Assembly (NCBI GenBank): GCA_913050185.1
Contig: CAJXBA010000002.1
Coordinates: 1 to 64,000 of the forward strand
From: an uncultured Pelagibacteraceae bacterium
GTDB taxonomy: Bacteria > Pseudomonadota > Alphaproteobacteria > Pelagibacterales > Pelagibacteraceae
Length of the DNA: 64,000 bases
Reading direction: 5' to 3'
Shown: positions 1 through 10,312 of the stretch, piece after piece
How positions within the stretch are numbered: position 1 is the stretch's first letter
Layout: each line of letters opens with the position of its first letter
The notes under the pieces: generated by a model
What the model was told of the DNA's origin: nothing
What the model saw: only the letters and a program-made list of their open reading frames with translations
Databases searched by the model: none
Made by a program: the position numbers and the translations under genes

Positions 1-366
<366 letters not shown>

Positions 367-367
<1 letters not shown>

Positions 368-762
368 TGGAAGATAATTTTAAACTTGAAATAATTAGCC
401 CAGAAAAAATAATTTTTTCTGATGATTGTACTATGGTAACCCTTCCTTCATACGAAGGTGATATGAGTCTATTAAAACATCATATTTCAATAATAACTTT
501 TTTAAGACCGGGAATAATTAAGATACAAAAAAATAATGGAAATTTTGAAGAGTTTCTTGTTCAAGACGGAACAGTTGAATATTTTAATGATAGTCTGGTG
601 GTTCTTTCATCGTCTGTAATAAATATAAAAAATGTATTAAAAGAATTTTTAGATAACTTAAACAAGGATACGCAAAATAGACTTATGGACAAAGATATTT
701 CGGATCATGATCGTTATACGCTAAATCATAAATTAGAAGTAATCAAAGAGATAAGAGTTTAA
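367..762 (+). CDS. atpC: ATP synthase F1 subunit epsilon
   Basis: 131 residues, a usual length for the epsilon subunit, which sits in the central stalk, couples gamma to the c-ring and inhibits ATP hydrolysis. The N-terminal beta-sandwich is visible (FKLEIISPEKIIFSDDCTMV, then PSYEGDMSLLKHH, a version of the family's PG..G..G.L..H motif). The C-terminal helices are Lys/Asp-rich and poorly conserved, as is common. The start overlaps the atpD stop by one base. It ends the atp operon; its last 4 bases overlap the convergent rppH gene, leaving no room for a dedicated terminator between them. Confidence 0.93.
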
Positions 763-1238
763 TTCAATTTTTTATAAGTTAGTTCTCCAGCCATTTTCTC
801 GTAAATTTTTACTTTAAAATCTACCGCGACTCCAGGTAAATCCGAAGGCTGAATCCATTTCCAATCTAGGAACTCTGGTTTTTTTGTTTTAATATTTATT
901 TCATCATTTTTTCCAAGAAACTTCATAATAAACCATTTTTGTTTTTGTCCCCTATATTTGCCTTGCCAAATTTTACCTAAAAGATTTTTTGGTAGATCAT
1001 AGGTTACCCATTCGTTTAATTCTTTTATTACTTCTACCGTTCTTACGCCAGTTTCTTCCTCAAGTTCTCTTTTTGCGGCTTGTAAAAAATCTTCATTTTT
1101 ATCAACCCCACCCTGAGGCATTTGCCATGAATTTGCTGGATTATCTATTCTTTTACCTACAAAAACTTTATTTTCATGATTTAATAGAGCTATACCTACC
1201 CCAAGTCTCAATGGCAGTTTTTTTCTATTTGTTGCCAT
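759..1238 (-). CDS. rppH: RNA pyrophosphohydrolase (Nudix)
   Basis: 159 residues. Removes pyrophosphate from the 5' triphosphate end of RNA, which triggers 5'-end-dependent decay; also called NudH or IalA. The Nudix box spans about residues 43-65 and fits GX5EX7REUXEEXGU (G43, E49, R57, E58, E61, E62, G64). The start LRLGVGIALLNHENKVFVGKR and the SWQMPQGGVD segment are typical of the RppH subgroup rather than general Nudix enzymes. It lies 6 bases downstream of ctpA and closes the long minus-strand operon that starts with rplU, overlapping the end of atpC. Confidence 0.92.
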   Translation of the reverse strand: MATNRKKLPLRLGVGIALLNHENKVFVGKRIDNPANSWQMPQGGVDKNEDFLQAAKRELEEETGVRTVEVIKELNEWVTYDLPKNLLGKIWQGKYRGQKQKWFIMKFLGKNDEINIKTKKPEFLDWKWIQPSDLPGVAVDFKVKIYEKMAGELTYKKLN

Positions 1239-1244
1239 TAATCC

Positions 1245-2399
1245 TTAGCCATTAAAGAGTTTAACTGCGTAATTTAATTGGTTGTCAGTACTGGTGTTAA
1301 TTGAAAACTCTTTTTCTTGTTCTTCAACCTTGATGTCAGGTGATACCCCAACTTCAGAAATAGATTTTCCTGATGGTAAATAATATTTAGATATAGTTAA
1401 TCGTATCGCTCCCTTATTTCTTAAGGGAATAATAGATTGAACGGAACCTTTGCCAAATGTAGTTTCGCCTAACAACACAGCCCTTTTTTGATCTTGTAAA
1501 GCGCCCGCCACTATTTCGGAAGCTGATGCAGACCCGTTATTTATTAAAACTATTAGAGGTTTACCTTTAATATGATCTCCTTTTTTTGCAAAAAATTTTC
1601 TGTTTTCTCTACTTTTTCTTCCTCTGATGGAAACAATTTCTCCATCATTAAGGAAAAAATCAGTAATTTTAACAGCTTGGGATAGAAGGCCTCCTGGATT
1701 ATTCCTTAAATCAAAAATATACCCTATCAATTTATTATTTTTTTCTAACTTTGAAATTTCTTTTTTTAATTGACTGCTACTATTTTCATTAAACGCTCTT
1801 AATCTAAGGTAACCTATTTTATTATCTATAAATTTAGAAACTACTGATTGTATTTCGATAATTTCCCTCGTGATTTTGAAAATTTTTGCTTTTATTAGAC
1901 CTTTTCTTCTTATGGTAATTTCGATAGAGGATCCTATCGGCCCTCTCATTAAGTTAACAGCTTGCATTAGTGTTTTCCCTTGAACCTGCTCTTCATTTAT
2001 TCTGACAATATAATCTCCAGCTTTTATTCCGGCTCTAGCAGCGGGTGTATCATCAATTGGTGCGATGACTTTAACAACTCCAGCTTCCATGCTTACTTCT
2101 ATTCCCAAGCCTCCAAATTTTCCGCTAGTTTCTGTCTCCATTTCCTCAAAAATTTTCGGACTCATATAAGCAGAATAAGGATCCAAAGATTGAAGCACAC
2201 CATTAATCGCCGAATCCATCACTTCTGCTTGATCTATTTCATCAACATATTCATCTTGCACTTTTTCTAAAACTTCACTAAATAGATCGATTTTTTCATA
2301 CATCTTGTCAATATTTTGTGAAAAAGCTGTACTGAAAATATTTGTTAATATTATTGTCACGATTATTAAAATATAGTTTACTTTAAAAATTTTTTTCAT
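1245..2399 (-). CDS. ctpA: C-terminal processing peptidase (S41 family)
   Basis: 384 residues. A periplasmic serine peptidase that trims proteins at the C-terminus. The N-terminus is a Sec signal or anchor (MKKIFKVNYILIIVTIILTN, then AFS-Q). A PDZ domain follows at about 80-160 (GGLGIEVS, TPAARAGIKAGDYIVRI). The catalytic domain holds YLRLRAFNE, DLRNNPGGLL, the nucleophile segment NNGSASASEIVAGAL and the Lys segment GETTFGKGSVQ of the Ser-Lys dyad. The start overlaps the rsfS stop by 4 bases. In alphaproteobacteria ctpA commonly lies between rsfS and rppH, as here. Confidence 0.93.
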   Translation of the reverse strand: MKKIFKVNYILIIVTIILTNIFSTAFSQNIDKMYEKIDLFSEVLEKVQDEYVDEIDQAEVMDSAINGVLQSLDPYSAYMSPKIFEEMETETSGKFGGLGIEVSMEAGVVKVIAPIDDTPAARAGIKAGDYIVRINEEQVQGKTLMQAVNLMRGPIGSSIEITIRRKGLIKAKIFKITREIIEIQSVVSKFIDNKIGYLRLRAFNENSSSQLKKEISKLEKNNKLIGYIFDLRNNPGGLLSQAVKITDFFLNDGEIVSIRGRKSRENRKFFAKKGDHIKGKPLIVLINNGSASASEIVAGALQDQKRAVLLGETTFGKGSVQSIIPLRNKGAIRLTISKYYLPSGKSISEVGVSPDIKVEEQEKEFSINTSTDNQLNYAVKLFNG

Positions 2400-2752
2400 A
2401 GCGTAAATCTCTCTTTCGGGATTAATTCAGACCACATTCTTTCTAGATCATAAAATTTTCTTTTTTCTGGATGAAAAATATGAATTATAATATCAACAGC
2501 ATCTATAAGTTTCCAATCATTACTGTTATGTCCTTCTAAACGGCAATTTACAATCCCATTTTTTTTGAGTTTTTCTAACAACACTTCCGATAAAGCTTGT
2601 ATGTGTCTTGATGAATTACCACTTGCAATTATCATAAAATCTGCAATTGAAGTTTTATCTTTGAGATTTATTGATTTTACTTCCATTGCTTTGTTATCGT
2701 TTAAAATATTTTCTATTTCTTCTTTCAGCTGAACAATTTCTTTTAATTGCAT
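2396..2752 (-). CDS. rsfS: ribosomal silencing factor RsfS
   Basis: 118 residues, the usual size of the RsfS/Iojap family. RsfS binds ribosomal protein uL14 and blocks subunit joining under poor growth conditions. Family signatures are DKTSIADFMIIASGNSSRHI, LEGHNSNDWKLIDAVDIIIH (the E/G....WVL.D.GD.vvHvf pattern) and a C-terminal YDLERMWS. It lies 11 bases downstream of nadD and overlaps ctpA by 4 bases; the nadD-rsfS pair is conserved across many bacteria, which supports both calls. Confidence 0.93.
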   Translation of the reverse strand: MQLKEIVQLKEEIENILNDNKAMEVKSINLKDKTSIADFMIIASGNSSRHIQALSEVLLEKLKKNGIVNCRLEGHNSNDWKLIDAVDIIIHIFHPEKRKFYDLERMWSELIPKERFTL

Positions 2753-2763
2753 AAAAGTTTACG

Positions 2764-3300
2764 TTACCAAAATTTTCTAATTAATGAAGATGAAATATTT
2801 ATCTTTTTCCCTGGTATATATAACCAATCTTTTTTTCCAAATTTTTTTGATGCAATAGAATTAAGCGCTTTGGTAGAATATTTTTGTCTAGCAAAAACTA
2901 CCAGTTTAGCAAGCTCAGGTATTTTTCTCCAATTTTTCCACTTATGAAAATTTATTAAATTATCAGCACCAATAAAAAAATATATTTTTGACTTTTTATT
3001 TTTACTTTTCATATACTTGAGCAAATCAAATGTATTTATTGATTTTACTTTTCTCTCTAAGCTTTGAACAAAAATTTTTCTTTCTCTCCTTATAATTTTT
3101 TTTGATAATATCATTCTAGTCTTTACAGTTAAATAAGGTTTTTTTTTCAATGGATTTTTTTTTGTTATAATCCATATAAGTTTAGCTAATCCAAATTTTT
3201 TTATGCCAATTTTAGAAATATGTAAATGGCCGATGTGAGGCGGATCAAAAGTTCCTCCCAGAATTCCAATCTTAATATTTTTTTTAGACAATTTATGCAA
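2764..3300 (-). CDS. nadD: nicotinate-nucleotide adenylyltransferase
   Basis: 178 residues. Adenylylates nicotinate mononucleotide to deamido-NAD in NAD synthesis. The nucleotidyltransferase motif is at residues 12-25 (GILGGTFDPPHIGH, with the HxGH at 22-25). IYFFIGADNLINFHKW is the substrate-binding region of this family, and the C-terminal ISSSLIR matches the (S/T)xxxIR phosphate-binding motif. It is a little shorter than typical NadD (about 190-215) and unusually Lys-rich. It sits between proA (3 bases upstream) and rsfS, within the ribosomal-protein/proline operon. Confidence 0.92.
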   Translation of the reverse strand: MHKLSKKNIKIGILGGTFDPPHIGHLHISKIGIKKFGLAKLIWIITKKNPLKKKPYLTVKTRMILSKKIIRRERKIFVQSLERKVKSINTFDLLKYMKSKNKKSKIYFFIGADNLINFHKWKNWRKIPELAKLVVFARQKYSTKALNSIASKKFGKKDWLYIPGKKINISSSLIRKFW

Positions 3301-3303
3301 AAA

Positions 3304-4566
3304 TTACTTCCTTATTTGTCCTTTGCCTTCTAAAATATATTTGTAGGTAGTGAGTTGATCAACACCAATCGGGCCGCGAGGATGAAGCTTGCTAGTTGAT
3401 ATACCAACTTCTGCACCGAAACCAAATTCTCCACCATCAGCAAATTGCGTTGAAGCATTATGAACAGCTATAGAACTGTTAATATTTGAAAGAAATTTCC
3501 TGGCTGTTTTTTTATTTATTGTAACTATGGAGTCTGTATGAGAAGAACCGTATTTGTTTATGTGATCTATGGCCTCCTCTACCCCATTTACACTTTTTAC
3601 AGAAATTGTGGGAGAGAGATATTCTGTTCCCCAGTCTTTTTTTGTTGCAATTTTCATTTTGTCGGAAATAAATTTTTTTATCGTCTTATCTCCTATGATT
3701 TTACACCCTGATTTGCTTAGCTGATCTAATATAGGTTTACAATGAGTTTTTAGGCACGTTTTATCTATTAATAAAGTTTCAGCAGCTCCACAAATACTAA
3801 CATTTCTCATTTTTGAATTTTTAACGACTTTTATTGCCATGCTTAAATCTGCTTCTTGATCTACGTAAACATGACACAAACCCTCATAATGTCCAATAAT
3901 CGAAACTGTTGATTTTTTTAAGACTTTCTTAACTAAACCTTTTCCACCTCTGGGAATTATTACATCGATATAATTTTTCATACTCGATAAAAGATAATTA
4001 ACATGATTTCTGTCTTTACTTTCAACAAATTGGACACAATTTTCATTACATTTTTTCTTTTTAAGGGCTCTCTTGAAAAGCTTAGCTAAAATTTTATTAG
4101 AATGAAATGCTTCAGAACCTCCACGCAAAATTACTACATTACCAGTTTTAAAACATAGAGCGGAAACGTCCGAAGTAACATTTGGTCTACTTTCATAAAT
4201 TACACCGATTACACCAATTGGTATAGAAACTCTTTTTATTATCAGTCCATTTGGTCTTCTCCAAGAAGATAAGGTCTTTCCCACAGGATCCTTGAATTTA
4301 ATTATTTTGTCTATCGAACTTCTAATTTGTTCAATTTTTTTATTATTTAATTCGAGTCTTTCAATCATGCTATACTTAATTTTTTTAGATCTTGCATTAG
4401 ATATATCTTTTTTATTTGAATTCAAAATCAATTGGGTATTTGTTTTTAAATATTGACTAAATTGTTTTAAGACGGCATTTCTCTTATCAATATTTAAACT
4501 AGAAAGATGTGAAGAAGCATGTTTTGCTTTTTTGCCCATTTTTTCCATGTATAAATTTTTTGACAT
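3304..4566 (-). CDS. proA: gamma-glutamyl phosphate reductase
   Basis: 420 residues, normal length. Second step of proline synthesis: NADPH-dependent reduction of glutamyl 5-phosphate. Aldehyde-dehydrogenase fold with IPIGVIGVIYESRPNVTSD near residue 120, the cofactor region GNVVILRGGSEA, and the catalytic Cys in NVSICGAAETLLID at about 256. The conserved C-terminal HNASTQFADGGEFGFGAE and STSKLHPRGPIG are intact. It follows proB with a 2-base gap, so both enzymes that make the unstable intermediate are co-expressed. Confidence 0.96.
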   Translation of the reverse strand: MSKNLYMEKMGKKAKHASSHLSSLNIDKRNAVLKQFSQYLKTNTQLILNSNKKDISNARSKKIKYSMIERLELNNKKIEQIRSSIDKIIKFKDPVGKTLSSWRRPNGLIIKRVSIPIGVIGVIYESRPNVTSDVSALCFKTGNVVILRGGSEAFHSNKILAKLFKRALKKKKCNENCVQFVESKDRNHVNYLLSSMKNYIDVIIPRGGKGLVKKVLKKSTVSIIGHYEGLCHVYVDQEADLSMAIKVVKNSKMRNVSICGAAETLLIDKTCLKTHCKPILDQLSKSGCKIIGDKTIKKFISDKMKIATKKDWGTEYLSPTISVKSVNGVEEAIDHINKYGSSHTDSIVTINKKTARKFLSNINSSIAVHNASTQFADGGEFGFGAEVGISTSKLHPRGPIGVDQLTTYKYILEGKGQIRK

Positions 4567-4568
4567 TT

Positions 4569-6678
<2,110 letters not shown>

Positions 6679-6688
6679 TTATCGGGAA

Positions 6689-6943
6689 TTAACTGGGGAT
6701 AACAGACACAAATGTTCTGTTTAGTTTTTTAGTTTTAAATTGGACTTTCCCTTTAATCAAAGAAAATATCGTATGATCTTTGCCTATACTGACATGGTTA
6801 CCTGGATGTATTCTGGTGCCTCTTTGCCTTACTATAATATTTCCTGGTAGCACTAACTGACCACCATACTTTTTTACACCTAGCCGTCTGCCCGCACTAT
6901 CACGTCCATTTCTTGACGAACCACCTGCTTTTTTTGTTGCCAT
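6689..6943 (-). CDS. rpmA: 50S ribosomal protein L27 (bL27)
   Basis: 84 residues, the typical length. The N-terminal tail reaches toward the peptidyl-transferase centre. The signature [20 protein letters not shown] and [21 protein letters not shown] are fully conserved. It begins directly with MATKKAGG, without the cleaved N-terminal extension found in Firmicutes. It lies 25 bases downstream of rplU in the usual pair, 40 bases before obgE. Confidence 0.98.
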   Translation of the reverse strand: MATKKAGGSSRNGRDSAGRRLGVKKYGGQLVLPGNIIVRQRGTRIHPGNHVSIGKDHTIFSLIKGKVQFKTKKLNRTFVSVIPS

Positions 6944-6968
6944 AATTTAATATCCTAGTTTGATAATA

Positions 6969-7571
6969 TCATTTTTTTGTTGTTGTTAAAGGTTTCTTTT
7001 TGGTTGTCGTTTTTTTCTTAATCAAATCACTTTTTTTTGTCTGTAATTTTATTTTTTTCTGCACTTCTTCTAACCTTTTCTTTTCTATTTCATTTATTTT
7101 TTTTACTTCTTCTTGTTGCAATCTTCTCATTTCTTCTGCTTTTAATATTCTCAAGGAAATATCCTCAGATTTTATTGACTTAGTCGATTCGGTTTTTTCA
7201 CTCTTGATTGAAATTTTTTCTTTTTTCGGTTCTGATTGTGCAATTAACTTGCCATTTTTTGAGAAAATTTTCGTTATTTTAACAAGGGAGATTGGTTGTC
7301 TATGACCATATTTTTTCCTAGAATTTTTTCTTCTTCTTTTTTTAAAAACTAATATGGTTTTGTTTTTTTTATTTTTAAGAATTTTTGCTTCTACTTTTGC
7401 ACCTTGGATATTTGGATTTCCAATTTCTGTGATCTTGTCATCGTTCAAAAAAAGAACGTTTTTAAATTCAATGATTTTGCCTTCTTGATTGTTAAGTCTT
7501 TCTATTTTAAGGATTTCGTTTGTTGAAACCTTATATTGCTTACCACCCGTTTGAATAACTGCGAAAGACAT
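6969..7571 (-). CDS. rplU: 50S ribosomal protein L21 (bL21) with long Lys/Glu-rich tail
   Basis: 200 residues; canonical bL21 is about 103. Residues 1-103 are a complete L21: MSFAVIQTGGKQYKVS at the start, then VLVFKKRRRKNSRKKYGHRQ and ISLVKITKI. The rest is a charged, probably disordered or helical tail rich in Lys, Glu and Thr that ends in KKTTTKKKPLTTTKK. Tails beyond L21 occur in alphaproteobacteria, but roughly doubling the protein is notable. First gene of the rplU-to-rppH operon; a promoter-like sequence lies about 30-60 bases upstream. Confidence 0.95.
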   Translation of the reverse strand: MSFAVIQTGGKQYKVSTNEILKIERLNNQEGKIIEFKNVLFLNDDKITEIGNPNIQGAKVEAKILKNKKNKTILVFKKRRRKNSRKKYGHRQPISLVKITKIFSKNGKLIAQSEPKKEKISIKSEKTESTKSIKSEDISLRILKAEEMRRLQQEEVKKINEIEKKRLEEVQKKIKLQTKKSDLIKKKTTTKKKPLTTTKK

Positions 7572-7601
7572 TGTATTAATTTCATATTTAGAAATGTTGG
7601 C

Positions 7602-7629
7602 AATATAACTCGTTAGCTAATCAAGTCAA
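7602..7629 (-). promoter_or_regulatory. predicted sigma-70 promoter of the rplU operon
   Basis: On the minus strand, TTGACT (7624-7629) is followed after 16 bases by TATATT (7602-7607), a 5/6 match to TTGACA and a good match to TATAAT. A start near 7595 would give a leader of about 25 bases before the rplU ATG at 7571. No competing site was seen in the short gap to gloB. Prediction from sequence only. Confidence 0.55.
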
Positions 7630-7642
7630 GTTATAACAATGA

Positions 7643-8404
7643 CTAAAAACTATCTTTTAAGTCCCTAATTTTTCTAAAAACTCTATAATCTTCTTGGTTT
7701 TCCATGTTTAACTTAATTTTAAGATCATCCTGATCACATCTAAGAAAAATATTAGTTCTTAGCTCATCATCTAGAATAGCAGGAATTGTTGGTAAATTGT
7801 TTGATCTTAATTTTTTTATTTTTTCGAACCGTTTTTTTAGACTAATATTATCTTCATCATACTTCATGCAAAATTCTGCATTTCTGTAGGTATATTCATG
7901 ACCACAGTAAATTTTTGTATCTCCAGGAAGTTTTTTTATTTTATTCAAGGACCTTAGTAATTGTTCGTGGTCTCCTTCAAAAATTTTTCCACATCCAAGA
8001 GAAAACAGAGTATCTCCTGTAAATGCGATTTTTTCTTTTTTAAAAAAAAAACATATATGACCCAAGGTATGCCCAGGAATATGCAATATTTTTACTTGTG
8101 AGTTTCCAAAGACCCATTCTTCTTTGTCATTGAGCGTAATATCGATATCCGGAATTCTATGTTTATCACCATTAAAACCAACAATTTTAGCGTTATATTT
8201 TTTTTTTAATTCAATATTTCCTCCTATGTGATCGAAGTGATGATGTGTATTTAATATATAATCTAATCTTAGATTTTGCTGTTGAAGAAAATCAATGACG
8301 GGCGATGCTTCGGACGGATCAACTACGCCAACAATTTTAAAATTATTATCATTAATAATATAGGCATAATTATCTGTTAAACACGGTATTGGAGTAATTT
8401 GCAT
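7643..8404 (-). CDS. gloB: hydroxyacylglutathione hydrolase (glyoxalase II)
   Basis: 253 residues, the standard length. Hydrolyses S-lactoylglutathione to lactate and glutathione in methylglyoxal detoxification. Metallo-beta-lactamase fold: ILNTHHHFDHIGG gives the THxHxDH metal site, followed by HIPGHTLGHICFF, FTGDTLFSLGCGKIFEGD and YCGHEYTYRNAEFC. The C-terminal HAGH domain is present. It follows metW by 6 bases, so it is likely transcribed with metX-metW and thus affected by the SAM-II leader, a grouping that does not follow an obvious pathway. Confidence 0.95.
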   Translation of the reverse strand: MQITPIPCLTDNYAYIINDNNFKIVGVVDPSEASPVIDFLQQQNLRLDYILNTHHHFDHIGGNIELKKKYNAKIVGFNGDKHRIPDIDITLNDKEEWVFGNSQVKILHIPGHTLGHICFFFKKEKIAFTGDTLFSLGCGKIFEGDHEQLLRSLNKIKKLPGDTKIYCGHEYTYRNAEFCMKYDEDNISLKKRFEKIKKLRSNNLPTIPAILDDELRTNIFLRCDQDDLKIKLNMENQEDYRVFRKIRDLKDSF

Positions 8405-8410
8405 ATTTAA

Positions 8411-9004
8411 TTATTGTATAAGAAATATACCAAGTTGTGAAAAAATATTTTTATAACTCATATTTCTATTTGTAATTTCAGAAATTTTTTCGTTAGTTAA
8501 GCACATAGACTTATCAATTTTTATATTCTTTTTCTTGCAGAAATTAACAAAGTCTTGAATAGTGCACATATGCAAATTTGGGGTGTTATACCACTCGTTA
8601 GGCAAACTTTTAGTTATAGGCATAGTTCCCTTAATTAATAACTGAAGACGTACTTTCCAATATCCAAAATTGGGAATAGAAACAATTGTTTGTTTTCCAA
8701 TTCTAAGCAATTGATCTAAAACTCCTTCGGGATTTAAAAAAGCCTGTAGTGTTTGACTTAGCACAACATAATCAAATGATTTTTTTGGAAATTGAACTAA
8801 TTCTTTTTCAGCATCACCCTCAATTACTGAAAGGCCTTTCGAAATACATTTTTGCACAAGATCTTTCTGCGGCTCAAGACCTCTGACGTCATTTTGTTGC
8901 TTGATTTTAAGATATTCCATTAGCGTTCCATCTCCACATCCGATATCCAAAACTCTTTTATTGCTTTGGATTATTTGAGATATTACTTCAAATTCTTTTT
9001 TCAT
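8411..9004 (-). CDS. metW: methionine biosynthesis protein MetW
   Basis: 197 residues, SAM-dependent methyltransferase fold: motif [17 protein letters not shown], then [19 protein letters not shown], and [21 protein letters not shown], which is diagnostic for MetW. MetW is known as the partner of MetX and is needed for homoserine acylation activity in several proteobacteria. The start lies inside the end of metX (17-base overlap), supporting translational coupling and a shared complex. Confidence 0.94.
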   Translation of the reverse strand: MKKEFEVISQIIQSNKRVLDIGCGDGTLMEYLKIKQQNDVRGLEPQKDLVQKCISKGLSVIEGDAEKELVQFPKKSFDYVVLSQTLQAFLNPEGVLDQLLRIGKQTIVSIPNFGYWKVRLQLLIKGTMPITKSLPNEWYNTPNLHMCTIQDFVNFCKKKNIKIDKSMCLTNEKISEITNRNMSYKNIFSQLGIFLIQ

Positions 9005-10115
9005 TATTATTTATCTCGTTATAAGTTGAATTAAGAAATTCACTTATTGTTTTTAAGAATTCTGGCACATCTAACAAAAATGAATCATGGCCTTTATCAG
9101 AATTGATTTCAACAAAACCGACGTTTGCACCACAGGCATTTAAAGCTATCACTATTTCTTTATTTTCAATAGTGGGATAAAGCCAGTCGGATGAAAATGA
9201 TATTACACAAAACTTTGATTTTGTATTTTTGAAGGCGAGTGACAAGTTACCATTAAATTGTTTTTCCAAATCAAAATAATCCATAGCTCTGGTGATGTAC
9301 AAATAACTATTAGCGTCAAACCTATCTACAAAAGTTGCTCCTTGATGACGTAAATAACTTTCTATTTGAAAATCAGCATCAAAACCAAATTTTAAACTTC
9401 CTTTATCTTGTAATTTTCTTCCAAATTTTTCCTGCAATCCTTGCTTGGATAAATAGGTAATGTGTGCAGCCATTCTTGCTATTGCTAAACCTTTATCGGG
9501 TGTTGAGTTTTCTTTTTTCCAATTGGGATCGGTCATGATTGCCTGTCGACCTAACTCGTTTAATGCAATGTTTTGCGCAGAATGACTAGCACTACAAGCT
9601 ATTGGAATAGCAGAATGAGTTTTGTCAGGATACAACGAAGTAAATTGCAATACTTGCATTCCACCCATAGATCCACCTGTTACGGCAAGTAATTTTTTGA
9701 TACCCAAATGATCTAGTAAATATTTTTGAGCTCTAACCATATCCCTTATTGTTATTACTGGGAAAGTGGTTCCATATACTTTGTTGGTTTCTGGATTTAT
9801 TTCTCTTGGGCCAAAGCTTCCCATACATCCACCTAAAACATTTGAACAAATTACAAAATATTTGTTTGTATCAATTGCCTTTCCTGGACCTACAGCAGTA
9901 GTCCACCATCCCTCTCTTTTGGTGATGGGATTGACGTTTGTAACGAATTGATCACCAGTTAAAGCATGAAAAGCAAATACAGCATTATTCTTACTTTTAT
10001 TCAAAGTTCCATAAGTTTCGTAAGCTAAAGGAAAGTTTTTGATTGTTTTTCCACAATCCAACTCAAAAGAACTATTAATAATTATTTTTTTTATATTTTT
10101 AATTTCGTCATTCAT
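8988..10115 (-). CDS. metX: homoserine O-acetyltransferase
   Basis: About 375 residues. Acylates the hydroxyl of homoserine in methionine synthesis. Alpha/beta-hydrolase fold with [38 protein letters not shown], the nucleophile elbow [14 protein letters not shown], and the C-terminal catalytic GHDSFLLD. I place the start at the ATG at 10115 ([10 protein letters not shown]); a TTG three codons upstream lies inside the terminator's T-tract and is a poor candidate. No clear Shine-Dalgarno precedes the start. Expression is probably controlled by the SAM-II riboswitch and terminator directly upstream. Confidence 0.95.
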   Translation of the reverse strand: MNDEIKNIKKIIINSSFELDCGKTIKNFPLAYETYGTLNKSKNNAVFAFHALTGDQFVTNVNPITKREGWWTTAVGPGKAIDTNKYFVICSNVLGGCMGSFGPREINPETNKVYGTTFPVITIRDMVRAQKYLLDHLGIKKLLAVTGGSMGGMQVLQFTSLYPDKTHSAIPIACSASHSAQNIALNELGRQAIMTDPNWKKENSTPDKGLAIARMAAHITYLSKQGLQEKFGRKLQDKGSLKFGFDADFQIESYLRHQGATFVDRFDANSYLYITRAMDYFDLEKQFNGNLSLAFKNTKSKFCVISFSSDWLYPTIENKEIVIALNACGANVGFVEINSDKGHDSFLLDVPEFLKTISEFLNSTYNEINNNEKRI

Positions 10116-10121
10116 ATCAAA

Positions 10122-10147
10122 CAAAAAAAAACCCAGCTAAACTGGGC
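10122..10147 (-). terminator. intrinsic terminator in the metX leader
   Basis: On the minus strand, CCCAG TTTAG CTGGG followed by ten or so T residues (stem arms 10132-10136 and 10142-10146). It lies between the SAM-II aptamer and the metX start, so it would stop transcription before the gene. Its loop and 3' arm contain TTTAGCTG, the exact complement of CAGCTAAA in the aptamer's 3' pseudoknot strand, which gives a ready antiterminator pairing. Confidence 0.8.
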
Positions 10148-10153
10148 AAAAAA

Positions 10154-10207
10154 CCTTTTTTAGCTGTTTTTTTTAGGCGCTCGCAATTTAAGTTAAATCA
10201 GCGCCGT
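10154..10207 (-). promoter_or_regulatory. SAM-II riboswitch
   Basis: Read on the minus strand, the P1 stem GGCGCT/AGCGCC is perfect. It encloses the conserved GCGCTGATTTAAC and ATTGCGAGCGC, followed by an A-rich linker and the pseudoknot strand CAGCTAAAAAAGG. This matches the known SAM-II class, first described upstream of metX-type genes in alphaproteobacteria and in marine metagenomes, which binds S-adenosylmethionine and lowers expression. Its position directly before metX fits. Here a terminator follows the aptamer, so control may be at transcription rather than only at ribosome access. Confidence 0.92.
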
Positions 10208-10210
10208 CTT

Positions 10211-10239
10211 TTTGTACTAAAAAGTACATCTATTGTCAA
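10211..10239 (-). promoter_or_regulatory. predicted metX promoter with overlapping palindrome
   Basis: On the minus strand, a perfect TTGACA (10234-10239) and TACAAA (10211-10216) are separated by 17 bases. The predicted start falls near 10204-10207, at the 5' edge of the SAM-II aptamer, as expected for a leader that begins with the riboswitch. An inverted repeat GTACT AAAA AGTAC (10214-10227) covers the spacer and part of the -10, and could be an operator; no protein is assigned. Confidence 0.6.
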
Positions 10240-10312
10240 TTTGGTTTGTATTTATTTTGCCACAAAGCTGCATATATAGTATTTACCGTTACAATTTATA
10301 TATTAAAAAATT

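Noticed and set aside
10113-10124. TTG start three codons upstream of the metX ATG
   Set aside because: It lies inside the T-tract that follows the leader terminator; the ATG at 10115 is a better start.
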